DNA of 64,000 nt, taken from NCBI RefSeq assembly GCF_029688865.1, contig NZ_JARUKV010000005.1, positions 1 through 64,000 on the forward strand, written 5' to 3'. The stretch is from Natronococcus sp. A-GB7 (GTDB taxonomy: Archaea; Halobacteriota; Halobacteria; Halobacteriales; Natrialbaceae). The position numbers were made by a program, and so were the translations under genes. The notes beneath the pieces were generated by a model. The model did not search any database and was not told the DNA's origin. It was given only the letters and a program-made list of their open reading frames with translations. Positions 18,176 to 27,141 of this stretch are shown here, one piece after another; position 1 is the stretch's first letter, and every line of letters starts with the position of its first letter.

Positions 18176-18937
18176 TCACGAAGGAGATACCGGTTCGCCC
18201 TGACCGAGTCGCGCCCGGACTCGAGAGCCGTACAGCCGAGCCAGCGGCCGTCGCCGGAGTCCGAGCTCCGACGCCAGCTCCGGCGCGACCTCGAGACTGG
18301 TTCCGACCGGCGGCCCGACCGAAACCTCGCCGTGAAGTCGCATCCGCGCTCGGACCAGTTCGCCGTCACGAACGGTGAAACTCGAGAGCTCCGTGCCGCG
18401 AAGCGACAGCCCCGTCCGGGGACGGGAGACCTCGAATTGGATCGCCTCCCCGCTTTCGTCGGGGTTGCCGACGACGGCGCGAAGCCCTCGCGGTCCGTCG
18501 GTCACCGTGATCTGGGCCCGTTCCTTGGGGTACCCCCAGAGTTCGCGGCCGAGCGCGACCGACGCGTCGGTCGTCACAGGCAGCCAGTGGACGTATCCGC
18601 CGAGCTCGCCGTCGAGCAACCGTGAGTGTAGTCGGCTCGTTTCGCTCCCGCGAATCGCAGGAACGATCACCGCGAACTCGTCGTAGGGATCGAGTTCAGC
18701 GTCGTGGCCGACTCGGTGGTACTGAATTCCGACGAGCGTGACGCAGCCGACGCGGGGAGCGATCGGCAGTGGCGAGAGCCCGTTAGGAAGGATCCCCTCG
18801 AGGCTCGCCCGACGGGCTGGCACGACGACTCCGCCGAGCGTACACGAGAGTTCGAGGGGTAGCGAAACCTCGTCTCCGGTCGAGAGCTGCCGTCGCTCTC
18901 GGCTGCGTCCGTCCGAATCGCCGGAGCGTGAGTCCAT
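18176..18937 (-). CDS. acetoacetate decarboxylase family protein
   Basis: 253 residues with the beta-cone pattern of the ADC superfamily. The hallmark RELWGYPKERAQ at about residues 131-142 contains the lysine equivalent to the Schiff-base lysine of acetoacetate decarboxylase; GGYVHWLPV and YDEFAVIVPA are further conserved strands. Haloarchaeal homologues are rarely true acetoacetate decarboxylases, so the substrate is open. It is transcribed divergently from the DUF1405 gene across a 91-base spacer. Confidence 0.85.
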   Translation of the reverse strand: MDSRSGDSDGRSRERRQLSTGDEVSLPLELSCTLGGVVVPARRASLEGILPNGLSPLPIAPRVGCVTLVGIQYHRVGHDAELDPYDEFAVIVPAIRGSETSRLHSRLLDGELGGYVHWLPVTTDASVALGRELWGYPKERAQITVTDGPRGLRAVVGNPDESGEAIQFEVSRPRTGLSLRGTELSSFTVRDGELVRARMRLHGEVSVGPPVGTSLEVAPELASELGLRRRPLARLYGSRVRARLGQGEPVSPS

Positions 18938-19028
18938 AGCCGTATCGACGACGGCGAGCGAAATAGTTCCGCGGCCGGTTCGGACGCAACCGCTACCGTT
19001 TTGCGGGTTCCGTTCGTCGCGCCGAACG

Positions 19029-19739
19029 ATGACCGCGCCGACCGGCCTGCCTGACCGCGATACGCTGCCGAGCTACCTCGCTCCCGTCCCGAAGACGCTC
19101 GAGGATCTCGGGCTGCGGTTCGCGTGGCTCGTCGTCGCGATCAACCTCGCGGGCACCGCGTTCGGCTTCTGGTACTACTCGGCTCAGCTCGCCGCGACGC
19201 CGACGGTGATGTGGCCCTGGGTGCCCGACAGCCCGCTTGCAACGCTGTTTATCGCGCTCGCCATCGCCGCCTGGAAGCTGGGCCACGAACTGCCCTGGCT
19301 GACCGCGCTCGCGTTTTTCGGAAACATCGTGCTCGGGCTGTGGACGCCGTACACCTTACTGGTGTTCTACGAGACCTACGCCGCCCAGACCCACCCGCTG
19401 ATGTACCAGTTCCTGTTCTGGAGCCACCTCGCGATGGTCGTCCAGGCGTTCGTCCTCCACCGGATCACCGACTTTCCCGTCTGGGGGATCACCGTCGCAC
19501 TCGCCTGGTACACCAGCAATCTGATCGTCGACTACTTCATCCCGGTGTTCGAGGGCCCTCACGGCGTTCACCACACGACGATCCCCGTGGCGCAGGACGA
19601 ACCGATGTTCCTCGGTGCCGATGCGCTGGGCGTCGTCGCGGCCGGCGAGACGACGTTCGTGCTGCTAGCGCTGTTTCTCGCGCTTGCGACCCGGGTCAAG
19701 AAGTGCGAACTCGTGTCGTCGGACCGACCACGGAACTGA
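19029..19739 (+). CDS. DUF1405 family membrane protein
   Basis: 236 residues from the ATG at 19029; longer upstream frames run through the divergent gene. About seven hydrophobic helices are visible. The pattern NLAGTAFGFWYYSAQLAA and VMWPWVPDSPLATLFIA, with NIVLGLWTPYTLL further on, fits the DUF1405 family (YpjA-like). The end carries a histidine-rich HGVHHTTIPVAQ loop. Function unknown. Confidence 0.87.
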   Translation: MTAPTGLPDRDTLPSYLAPVPKTLEDLGLRFAWLVVAINLAGTAFGFWYYSAQLAATPTVMWPWVPDSPLATLFIALAIAAWKLGHELPWLTALAFFGNIVLGLWTPYTLLVFYETYAAQTHPLMYQFLFWSHLAMVVQAFVLHRITDFPVWGITVALAWYTSNLIVDYFIPVFEGPHGVHHTTIPVAQDEPMFLGADALGVVAAGETTFVLLALFLALATRVKKCELVSSDRPRN

Positions 19740-20272
19740 GCGTTTCTCCTTGGGCTCGCGTGTCTCGAACCGATATTCGGTGTCGGCGTACTCGAGGACG
19801 TTTCTGTCGCAGCTCGTCCGTCGGTTTCGTTGCAGCGGTCGCGTCGACCCGATCGTCGTCGTCCGGACAGCCGATTCGTGCGACAGCCGGGCGATCCGAA
19901 TCGGCATTCGTCGCTACTGCGAGTCCGTGCCTGCGATACCCGTTCCACCGAATGCGAGGAGGACGCTGTGCGAAACGGGGCGGCGAACCTCATACGTATC
20001 ACAACTGCTACCATACGGGTTCGGGGAACTGAAACGCCGGTTCCGGGAGCCCGACCGATGTCCACCGGTGGCCTCGTGAGTATCGTCGTTCCGCTGTCAA
20101 CGGTCACGTCGCACTACGACGAATTTCGCCGATGTCGTTCGGCGAGGTCGGCTCCATCACCGCAAGCAGAGAGTATCCGCTATCGTGAAAGCGTTTTATA
20201 AACGGATTCGGTGTCGAGCGTGTATAGCGATCATCGCGGTCGACCGCGAGTTCTCGACACGGGTGGGAAAGT
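19740..20272. other. 533-base spacer with no convincing gene
   Basis: Several overlapping open frames exist in both directions, but all are arginine/serine-rich and lack the acidic haloarchaeal profile, so none is called. The last ~80 bases hold a good promoter candidate for the ABC operon. The stretch is long for this compact genome and could contain a lost gene. Confidence 0.5.
20195..20202 (+). promoter_or_regulatory. TATA box for the second ABC-2 operon
   Basis: TTTATAAA preceded by GTGAAAGCG, a purine-rich BRE-like element, 71-78 bases before the ATG of the ATPase gene. This is the strongest canonical archaeal TATA match noted in the window and predicts a leader of about 45 bases. Confidence 0.55.
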
Positions 20273-21214
20273 ATGTGTGCCCAGACCGAAACGCTCGACA
20301 CCGAACCGGACCACGACGCGACGACGATCAGTCTGGACGGCCTCACCAAACGCTATGGCGACGTCACCGCTAACGACGCCGTCAGCTTCGACGTCGGGGC
20401 CGGCGAGATCTTCGGCTACCTCGGCCCGAACGGGGCAGGAAAGACGACGACGATTCGGCTGCTGCTTGGCCTTATCAAACCGACCTCGGGTTCCGCAGCG
20501 GTGCTGGGTGCAGATATTCGGGATCGACGGGCGCTCACCGCAGTGAAAGCCAACATCGGCTATCTTCCCGACTCGCTCGGCTTCGAGGAACGGCAGACCG
20601 GGCGCCAGGTGCTCGATTACTTCGCCCGGATGCGCGGCGACGAGCGCCGCGAGGAGTTACTCGAGCTGTTTCACCCGCCGCTCGACAAGCGCGTCGAAAC
20701 GTACTCCCACGGGAACAAACGGATGCTCGGGATCGTCCAGGCGTTCATGCACGATCCGGATCTCGCGATCCTCGACGAACCGACGTCCGGACTCGACCCG
20801 CTCAAGCAGGATCGGATGCACGCGTTCCTCGAGGAGGAACGCGACGCCGGCAAGACGATTTTTTTCTCCTCGCACGTCCTCAGCGAAGTCCAACGCGTCT
20901 GCGATCGAGTCGGGATCATTCGGAACGGAGGACTGGTCGCGCTCGAGGACGTCGACGACCTGCTCAAACGCAGCGGCAAACGCGTTCGGGTGCAACTGGC
21001 AGAGCCGGTGGACGAATCGGCGTTCGTTACGTCGGAAATGATCGACGTCGAGATCATCGATGCCACGGTTCGGTTCACCTACACCGGCAAGCCCGCCGAA
21101 TTGCTGGAGTATCTCGTCCAGTTTGCGGTCGAGGACGTCGACATCAGCGATCCACAGCTCGACGACATCTTCAAACACTACTACGGGGACGACTCCCCGT
21201 CGGGTGCGGGATGA
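20273..21214 (+). CDS. ABC transporter ATP-binding protein
   Basis: 313 residues. After a 20-residue acidic N-terminal extension there are Walker A GPNGAGKT (51-58), signature YSHGNKRMLG in place of the usual LSGGQ, Walker B LAILDEPTSGLDP, and switch His in SSHVLSE. The SHGN form is common in ABC-2 exporters related to bacteriocin or antibiotic resistance. The stop overlaps the first permease start by four bases (ATGA), so all three genes form one operon with the following two permeases. Confidence 0.94.
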   Translation: MCAQTETLDTEPDHDATTISLDGLTKRYGDVTANDAVSFDVGAGEIFGYLGPNGAGKTTTIRLLLGLIKPTSGSAAVLGADIRDRRALTAVKANIGYLPDSLGFEERQTGRQVLDYFARMRGDERREELLELFHPPLDKRVETYSHGNKRMLGIVQAFMHDPDLAILDEPTSGLDPLKQDRMHAFLEEERDAGKTIFFSSHVLSEVQRVCDRVGIIRNGGLVALEDVDDLLKRSGKRVRVQLAEPVDESAFVTSEMIDVEIIDATVRFTYTGKPAELLEYLVQFAVEDVDISDPQLDDIFKHYYGDDSPSGAG

Positions 21215-21993
21215 CGGCGATCCTGCGTGTCGAGTCGGCGAAACTGGTTCGCAGCTCGCTCGTCCTTACCGGGCTGTTCGCTCTCCTCTCGGCGTTTTTC
21301 TTCGTGGTGTTTCCGGCCTTCGCCGAGGAGGCGGCGCTCATCGAGGAGGCGTTTCCGGCGTTTCTCGCCGGCCTGCTCGGGATCGAGGAGTTGCATACCA
21401 TCGAGGGGTTCGTCGGCGGCTATGTCTTCTCGGTCATCTGGGTCCTCTTTGCGGGAATCTACTTCGCCTACGCCGCTGGTGGACTGATCGCCGGAGACGT
21501 TCGTGCGCGCCGGATGGATCTGTTGCTCTCGAATCCGGTTTCACGCGAGTCGGTAGTGCTCCAGAAAGTCGCCGCGCTCTGGGTGCCGCTGGTCGCACTG
21601 AATATCGGCCTGTTCGTCGTCGTGTACGCCGCGGCAGCGGCGATCGGTGAGACGCTCGACCTCGTCTCGCTCGGGGTAGCACACCTCCTCACGGTTCCGT
21701 ACCTGCTGGTCTGTGCCGGGATCGGCATCCTCTTTTCCGTCACTCTCGACCGCGTCGAGAGCGCGCAAGCCGGCGCGCTGGGACTCGTGTTCGTCCTCTG
21801 GTTGATCGAGGGGCTCTCGGAGACGGCGCCGGAGTACGACTGGATCGGGATCGCATCACCGAGTCGATACTACGATCCGTCTGCGATTCTCGTCCACGAA
21901 GAGTATGCGCTCGCGGACGCCGCAGTCCTCCTGGCGGCGTTTCTCGCACTGCTCGGGATCGCACTCTTCGTCTTCGTGCGGAGGGATATCTGA
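21211..21993 (+). CDS. ABC-2 permease subunit 1 (tandem paralogue)
   Basis: 260 residues with six hydrophobic segments, about 15-36, 66-92, 118-140, 149-170, 182-198 and 230-252. It is clearly homologous to the next gene: both share LHTIEGF, IYFAYA/IYFAYV, then NPVSRESVVLQK, and end in a xRRDI terminus. It overlaps the ATPase stop by four bases and the next start by one base. The two permeases probably form a heterodimeric export channel with two copies of the ATPase. Substrate unknown. Confidence 0.9.
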   Translation: MTAILRVESAKLVRSSLVLTGLFALLSAFFFVVFPAFAEEAALIEEAFPAFLAGLLGIEELHTIEGFVGGYVFSVIWVLFAGIYFAYAAGGLIAGDVRARRMDLLLSNPVSRESVVLQKVAALWVPLVALNIGLFVVVYAAAAAIGETLDLVSLGVAHLLTVPYLLVCAGIGILFSVTLDRVESAQAGALGLVFVLWLIEGLSETAPEYDWIGIASPSRYYDPSAILVHEEYALADAAVLLAAFLALLGIALFVFVRRDI

Positions 21994-22856
21994 TGGGATC
22001 GAAACCGGAATCCGACAGCTCGGACGCACGCCAGGCGGCGAAATCCGACACACGATCCGCGATCGACGGCGCCGCGATGGCCATCCTGCGCATCGAATCC
22101 GGCAAGCGCGTCCGCAGTTCCGTCGTGCTCGTGGTCGTCTTCGCCCTGCTTGCCGCGATGTACTTCGCGATGTTCCCGAGCATCCAGGAGGAGGCGGAAC
22201 TGCTCGAGGACGCGTTCCCCGCGGTCTTCTTCGATATGTTCGGGATCGAAGCGCTGCACACCATCGAGGGATTCATCGCCGCGGAGATCTACTCGTTTTT
22301 CTGGATCGTCCTCGTCGGCATCTACTTCGCCTACGTCGGCGCCGGCATGATCGCGAAAGACGTCGACGAGCGGAAAATGGACCTCACGCTCTCCAATCCG
22401 GTCTCGCGTGAATCGGTGGTACTTCAGAAGATTGCCGCCCTCTGGCTCCCGCTGGTCGTGCTGAACGTGGGCGTCGGCGGGATCGTCCTCCTCGGCGGGA
22501 TCATCATCGGAGAACCGCTCGATCCGGTTGCCGTCACGATGGTGCATCTGCTCTCGATCCCGTACCTGCTGGTCTGTGGCGCGATCGGGTTGCTCATCTC
22601 CGTCGTGATCGACCACGTCCGGACTGCCCGGGCAACCGCGCTGACCGTCGTCTTCGTCCTGTGGCTGGTCGAAGGTGTCTCCCGGTTGGACGAGGACTAC
22701 GAGTGGATCGGTGCCGTCGGTCCGAGCCGGTACTACGACGAGACGGCGATCCTCGTTCGCGAGGAGTACGCGTTCGCCGACGCCGGGATCCTGCTGGCGG
22801 TGTTTCTCGTCCTGCTTGTCCTCGCCGTGTTGCTCTTTACGCGCCGCGACATCTGA
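21993..22856 (+). CDS. ABC-2 permease subunit 2 (tandem paralogue)
   Basis: 287 residues; the ATG sits in the TGATG that ends permease 1. Relative to permease 1 it has a ~25-residue polar N-terminal extension (MGSKPESDSSDARQAAKSD). The shared core includes the HTIEGF loop, LSNPVSRESVVLQKIAALW and SRYYDETAILVREEYAFADA. These motifs are near-identical between the pair, so they arose by tandem duplication. Together they should make a heterodimeric ABC-2 exporter. Confidence 0.9.
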   Translation: MGSKPESDSSDARQAAKSDTRSAIDGAAMAILRIESGKRVRSSVVLVVVFALLAAMYFAMFPSIQEEAELLEDAFPAVFFDMFGIEALHTIEGFIAAEIYSFFWIVLVGIYFAYVGAGMIAKDVDERKMDLTLSNPVSRESVVLQKIAALWLPLVVLNVGVGGIVLLGGIIIGEPLDPVAVTMVHLLSIPYLLVCGAIGLLISVVIDHVRTARATALTVVFVLWLVEGVSRLDEDYEWIGAVGPSRYYDETAILVREEYAFADAGILLAVFLVLLVLAVLLFTRRDI

Positions 22857-22904
22857 GCGGTCGTCTCGATCGAACTGTCTCTCCGTCGGGAACGAGGACC
22901 CGAC

Positions 22905-22911
22905 CTATATC
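22905..22911 (+). promoter_or_regulatory. TATA-like box for the Tat-exported protein
   Basis: CTATATC, 26-32 bases before the ATG at 22937. The position supports a leaderless transcript and also supports this ATG as the true start rather than the far upstream frame. Confidence 0.45.
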
Positions 22912-22936
22912 GAACTCGCCGGCGTGGAGCACCCGC

Positions 22937-23923
22937 ATGACGCCCAATCGACGGGACGTGCTGAAACTCGCAGGAACGACGGCAGCGATCGCGACGGTCG
23001 GACCGACGGGCGCCGCCACGGCCGCCGTACAGGACGACGAGCTGCCGGCGTACAGCCAGTGGCTCGCACCCGAGAACGCCACCCTCGAGTTCGCTTTCCT
23101 CGACTGGGCCGCCCTCGAGGAGTTCGTCGCGGACGAACTCGAGGCGGCCGAGCCCGGCGAGGAGGTTCCGGCGGAGTACGAGGCTGATCCGATGATCGCG
23201 CCCGTCTCGGAGGGGGCGCTCTCCACGTACTTCTTCGTCGGACTCGACCTCGCCCAGTACCGGCTCGGCAGGCTCCTCGACGACGACGAGGCGTTCGACT
23301 CGAGCGTCGAAGAACTGCTCCAGACCCCGGACGCGTTCGTCGCGATCGGAACGATCGATCCCGTGGAAATCGACACCCGAGTCACCGCCGACCCGGAGGC
23401 CGAGTTCATCAGACAGCTCGAACGAACCGACGAGATCGGCGGGTACGACGTCTACACGCCAGTCGGGGCGGACGACGCCGCGATCGCCGTCGGCGAGGAC
23501 GCCCTCGCAGTCGCCTCCGAGGTCGAGGACCCGATCGCGACCCTCGAGACGGTCGTCGGCGCCGCCGAAGGCGACGTCGAGCGGGCGACCGACGAGAGCG
23601 AGGCGTTCGCGTGGACCCTCTCGAACGCGGGCGACGGCGACGCCGTCGTCGGCCAGTACGGGCCGGAAACGGGGAGCGACGGCCTCGTCGACTTCGGATA
23701 CGAGGAACTCGAGGACGCCGAAAGCGTCGTCTCCGCACTCACCGTCGAGGACCTCGAAACGTCGACCGGCGAGTTCGCGGCGGTTATCGACGATCCCGAC
23801 GAGGCCGCGCTCGAGGACCTTTTGGGTGCTTCCGGCGAGGATCAGTCGGTCGACGTCGACGGCGATCGAGTGACCGCGACGGCGACGTGGCGAGAAGAGG
23901 CCGTGACGGGTACCCGGGAGTAG
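22937..23923 (+). CDS. Tat-exported protein, unknown function
   Basis: 328 residues starting MTPNRRDVLKLAGTTAAIA, a twin-arginine signal (RRDVLKL) with hydrophobic core and a likely cleavage after about residue 30 (TGAATAA). The mature part is very acidic, without cysteine lipobox, and has a repeated alpha/beta layout with ELEAAEPGEEV, LEDLLGASGED and similar segments. Haloarchaea usually export such proteins folded. No enzyme motif recognised. It lies 80 bases after the ABC-2 operon with its own promoter, so a functional link is only possible. Confidence 0.8.
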   Translation: MTPNRRDVLKLAGTTAAIATVGPTGAATAAVQDDELPAYSQWLAPENATLEFAFLDWAALEEFVADELEAAEPGEEVPAEYEADPMIAPVSEGALSTYFFVGLDLAQYRLGRLLDDDEAFDSSVEELLQTPDAFVAIGTIDPVEIDTRVTADPEAEFIRQLERTDEIGGYDVYTPVGADDAAIAVGEDALAVASEVEDPIATLETVVGAAEGDVERATDESEAFAWTLSNAGDGDAVVGQYGPETGSDGLVDFGYEELEDAESVVSALTVEDLETSTGEFAAVIDDPDEAALEDLLGASGEDQSVDVDGDRVTATATWREEAVTGTRE

Positions 23924-24043
23924 TGAAGGGCCGGCGAGAACCGATCGATGTCACGGTGGCGCGCGCTGTCGGCCGTCCGAGCATCAGCGAGGGCGGCCGA
24001 CGACGTTGTGCGAGGTCTTCGTGAACAGCGTGAACGAAGGCTT

Positions 24044-24061
24044 GTCAGAGCGCGCTCTGAC
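24044..24061. repeat. perfect 18-base palindrome
   Basis: GTCAGAGCGCGCTCTGAC is identical to its reverse complement. It lies next to the GAGCGAACGAAG string found in haloarchaeal interspersed elements. It could be a protein-binding site or part of a mobile palindromic element. Confidence 0.7.
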
Positions 24062-24190
24062 AGTGGATGAGCGAACGAAGTGAGTGAATCGGTTGGGGAG
24101 GGTGTGGCGATTCACTGTTGCCAGTTTGAGGGGTCTGTCTATGGAAGACACTGAGTTACGTACAGGTGAACCAGGTATCACCGCCAGCAT

Positions 24191-24310
24191 CCGCGAGTGA
24201 AGCGAGCGGTTCCCCGCCGAAGCGGGCGAAGCCCGCGGAGGCGGCTTTTTAGCGTAGATTTTTGCGCGAGTGGTTCCGCACGAAGCGCGGAATCCCGACG
24301 CGGAAAAAGG
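24191..24310. repeat. haloarchaeal GAAGCGAGCGG-type palindromic element
   Basis: About 120 bases beginning CGCGAGTGAAGCGAGCGG, followed by the perfect GCGGGC-GAA-GCCCGC hairpin, then T-rich GGCTTTTTAGCG and ATTTTTGCG, and a TTCCGC/GCGGAA inverted repeat. The T-run after a hairpin could act as a transcription terminator for the plus-strand Tat-protein gene. The pattern resembles a REP/MITE-like element. A related GAAGCGAAC string and hairpins occur inside valS about 700 bases away. Confidence 0.5.
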
Positions 24311-24417
24311 TACGTGGGCACTCTATACGTAACACATCGTTCGACCCGCGTTCGTCGTTCCGTGTCAAAAACAGACGCCGATCCGACGGATTGCGACCGA
24401 AATTCGAGTTCCGGCGC

Positions 24418-27141
24418 TTACTCGAGGATCACGATCGCCGAGTCGGTCTCGAGCATCTCGCCGTCACCGGAATACGTCCGCTCGAGGTCGATCTCGAACA
24501 GCTCGTCCTCGAGTTCCTCACCAGCAACGCGCAGGACGCCCTCGTCGTCGTCGATCTCGTACTCGCCGCTCTCGATGCCGGCGTCGATATCGCCGACTTT
24601 CGAGCCGTAGCGGGGCCCGAGCGTCGAGTAGTCAAGGTCGATCGAGGCGACCTCGGTGGTGATCTCCGGAGGCTCCTCGAGCACCTCGAGGTCCTGAACG
24701 TGCATCACGTTCTGAATCGCGTCCTCGAACCCTTCGACGGGGCCGTACACCGAGACGGCCTCGAGGTCGGCGTTCAGCGAGAGCTGGTTCTGGCTCTTGT
24801 AGCGGCGCAGCGCCGAGATAACCTCCATCGCGGTCTCACCGGCCTCGAGGTCGGCCTCGTACCCCTGCGGGGTGGGCCAGTCGCGGACGTGAATGCTCGT
24901 CTCCGCGAGGTCGGCGTCGCTGTCTCGCGGTTCGCTTCGCTCTCCGCTCGACGTATCCGAGGCGCGTAGCGCCTCGCTTCCCGCGTAGCGGGCCTGCCAG
25001 ATCTCCTCCGTGACGTGGGGCAGGAACGGCGCCCACAGCTCGAGGAAGGTTCGGTGGGCGGTCCGCAGCGCGTACTGCGTCGAGGGGTTGTCCTCGCGTT
25101 CCTTGGCGATCTCGAGGTAGTCGTCGCAGAACGTGTTCCAGAAGAACGTCCGCAGGCGGTCGCGGGCCTTCGCGAACTCGTAGGCCTCGAGGTGGGCCGT
25201 CAGTTCCTCGACAGCGTCGTCGAGTTCGGCGAGCAGCCAGCGGTCGATCGCCTCGAGGTCGGCGGGCTCCTCGGGGTCAGCGGGCGCCAGATTGTCGACG
25301 AGCTTCGAGGCGTTCCAGAGCTTCCGTAGGAGCTTCTCGCCCGCGGTGAGGTCCTTCTCCTGGTAGGGGAAGTCGTCGCCGACCGCGGCGCTGGCCGCCC
25401 AGAACCGGACCGCGTCGACGGGGTACTCCGCGAGCACCTCGTCGGGGGCGACGACGTTGCCCCGCGATTTGGACATCTTTTCGCGGTTCTCGTCTAAGAC
25501 GTGGCCATTGATCAGCGTCGCGTCGAAGGGAACCTCGCCGGTGTGTTCGTAGCACTTGACGATGGTGTGGAACAGCCAGAACGAGATGATGTCGTGGCCC
25601 TGCGGGCGCAGGTCGAACGGGTAGAGCTCCGGGTTGTCCATGGTGAACTCCTGGGCCCGTTCGTCCCAGTCCCAGCCCGCGTTGATCAGCGGCGTCAGCG
25701 AGGAGGTCGCCCAGGTGTCGAAGACGTCCTCCTCGGGATCGAACGTGTCGTTCCCGCACTCCGGACAGGTGTCGATCGGCGGCTCGTCCGAGAGCGGGTC
25801 GACGGGCAGGTCCTCCCGGCGGGCCATGACCTCGTGGTCGCACTCGCTGCAGTACCAGACCGGGAACGGGATCCCCGAGTCGCGCTGGCGCGAGATCAGC
25901 CAGTCCCACTCGAGGCCCTCGATCCAGTGCCGGTAGCGCGAGAACATCTTCTCGGGGTACCAGTCCATCTCCCGGCCGGCCTCGAGGTACTCCTCCTTGT
26001 GATCGAGGATCTCGACGTACCACTGCTTGGAGACGCGGTACTCGACGGGGGTGTCACAGCGCTCGTGGACCTGGACGGCGTGGCTGATCTCCCAGCGGTC
26101 CCGGAGGGCGCCGTCGTCCTCGAGGTCCTCGACGATGGCCTCACGGGCCTCTTCGGTAGAGAGCCCCTCGTAGTCGCCGGCCAGCTCGGTCATCGTCGCG
26201 GACTCGTCGATCGCCACTCTCAGGGGTAAGTCGTGGGCCTGGTACCACTCGATGTCGTTCTGATCGCCGAACGTACAGCACATCACGACGCCGCTTCCCT
26301 TCTCCATGTCGACGCGGTCGTCTGCGATGATCGGCACCTCGTGGCCGAAGATCGGAACGCGGGCGGTCTCGCCGACGAGATCCTGGTTCTCCTCGTCGTC
26401 GGGGTGGACGAAGACGGAGACGCAGGCCGGGATCAGTTCGGGTCGCGTCGTCGAAATGACGAACTCGTCGCGTGGCGGGTTCTCTCCCGCGAGTTCGAAG
26501 GCGATGTCGTTGAAGTGCGAGCCCCGCTCCTCGTCCTCCATCTCGACCTGCGAGATCGCCGTCTCGCACTCGGGACACCAGATCGCAGGGGCCTTCTTGC
26601 GGTACTCGCGGTCCTTCTCGTAGAGATCGAGGAAGGAGAGCTGCGAGACGCGCCGAACGCGGGGCTCGATCGTCTTGTAGGTGTGGCCCCAGTCGATCGA
26701 ACAGCCCAGTCCCTGCATCTTGTCGGTGAACTCCGCCTCGTACTCCTCGCAGACCTCGCGACAGAGCTTCTGGAACTCGCGGCGCTCGTAGTCCTGGTGG
26801 CGGATGTCCAGTTCCTTTTCGGTCAGGCGCTCGCTGGCGATCCCGTTGTCGTCGTAGCCGAAGGGGAAGAGGACGTCGCCGTCGTACATCCGCTGGAACC
26901 GGGCCGCGAAGTCCTGGACCGTGTGGCCGTAGAGGTGGCCCATGTGGAGACTACCCGAGACCGTCGGCGGCGGCGTGTCGATCGCGTAGGTGGTGTTGGG
27001 ATCCTGGCCGGGGTCGCCGTCGTAGGCGTACACCTCGCTGTCGACCCAGCGATCTTGCCAGCGGCGTTCGACGGCTTCGGGGTCGTAGCCGCCCTCGAGA
27101 GTCGGCTCCTCTCGCTCGCGGGTTTCGGGGTCCGTACTCAT
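24418..27141 (-). CDS. valS: valyl-tRNA synthetase ValS
   Basis: 907 residues from the ATG at 27141 (MSTDPETRERE); an upstream start at 27243 gives an unlikely 34-residue arginine/proline-rich extension. The class I synthetase HIGH motif is HMGH (SLHMGHLYGH) near residue 65-75, the KMSKS loop is EKMSKSRGN near 565, and the editing CP1 region carries Cys-rich zinc-like pairs (CPECE, CSEC, CPECG). Anticodon-binding and C-terminal parts follow. About residues 716-740 hold a foreign-looking segment (ALRASDTSSGERSEPR) with two DNA hairpins, probably an in-frame repeat insertion. Expected function: charging tRNA-Val. Confidence 0.96.
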   Translation of the reverse strand: MSTDPETREREEPTLEGGYDPEAVERRWQDRWVDSEVYAYDGDPGQDPNTTYAIDTPPPTVSGSLHMGHLYGHTVQDFAARFQRMYDGDVLFPFGYDDNGIASERLTEKELDIRHQDYERREFQKLCREVCEEYEAEFTDKMQGLGCSIDWGHTYKTIEPRVRRVSQLSFLDLYEKDREYRKKAPAIWCPECETAISQVEMEDEERGSHFNDIAFELAGENPPRDEFVISTTRPELIPACVSVFVHPDDEENQDLVGETARVPIFGHEVPIIADDRVDMEKGSGVVMCCTFGDQNDIEWYQAHDLPLRVAIDESATMTELAGDYEGLSTEEAREAIVEDLEDDGALRDRWEISHAVQVHERCDTPVEYRVSKQWYVEILDHKEEYLEAGREMDWYPEKMFSRYRHWIEGLEWDWLISRQRDSGIPFPVWYCSECDHEVMARREDLPVDPLSDEPPIDTCPECGNDTFDPEEDVFDTWATSSLTPLINAGWDWDERAQEFTMDNPELYPFDLRPQGHDIISFWLFHTIVKCYEHTGEVPFDATLINGHVLDENREKMSKSRGNVVAPDEVLAEYPVDAVRFWAASAAVGDDFPYQEKDLTAGEKLLRKLWNASKLVDNLAPADPEEPADLEAIDRWLLAELDDAVEELTAHLEAYEFAKARDRLRTFFWNTFCDDYLEIAKEREDNPSTQYALRTAHRTFLELWAPFLPHVTEEIWQARYAGSEALRASDTSSGERSEPRDSDADLAETSIHVRDWPTPQGYEADLEAGETAMEVISALRRYKSQNQLSLNADLEAVSVYGPVEGFEDAIQNVMHVQDLEVLEEPPEITTEVASIDLDYSTLGPRYGSKVGDIDAGIESGEYEIDDDEGVLRVAGEELEDELFEIDLERTYSGDGEMLETDSAIVILE
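24926..24992. repeat. palindromic insertion inside valS
   Basis: Contains two perfect hairpins, GAGGCGC-GTA-GCGCCTC (24959-24975) and CCCGC-GTA-GCGGG (24980-24992), both with a GTA loop, next to a GGTTCGCTTCGCTCTCC tract. Length is compatible with keeping the frame and adding roughly 22-25 serine/arginine-rich residues to ValS. The string AGCGAAGCGAAC recalls the element at 24191-24310. Confidence 0.6.

Larger units (their letters stand above)
23924..24417. other. palindrome-rich intergenic region
   Basis: A 494-base spacer without a credible gene. It contains several inverted repeats: CTTCGT/ACGAAG (24017-24039), a perfect 18-base palindrome (24044-24061), GTGAATCG/CGATTCAC (24084-24115) and the GCGGGC-GAA-GCCCGC hairpin (24222-24236). 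It separates the convergent ends of the Tat protein gene and valS. Confidence 0.6.
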
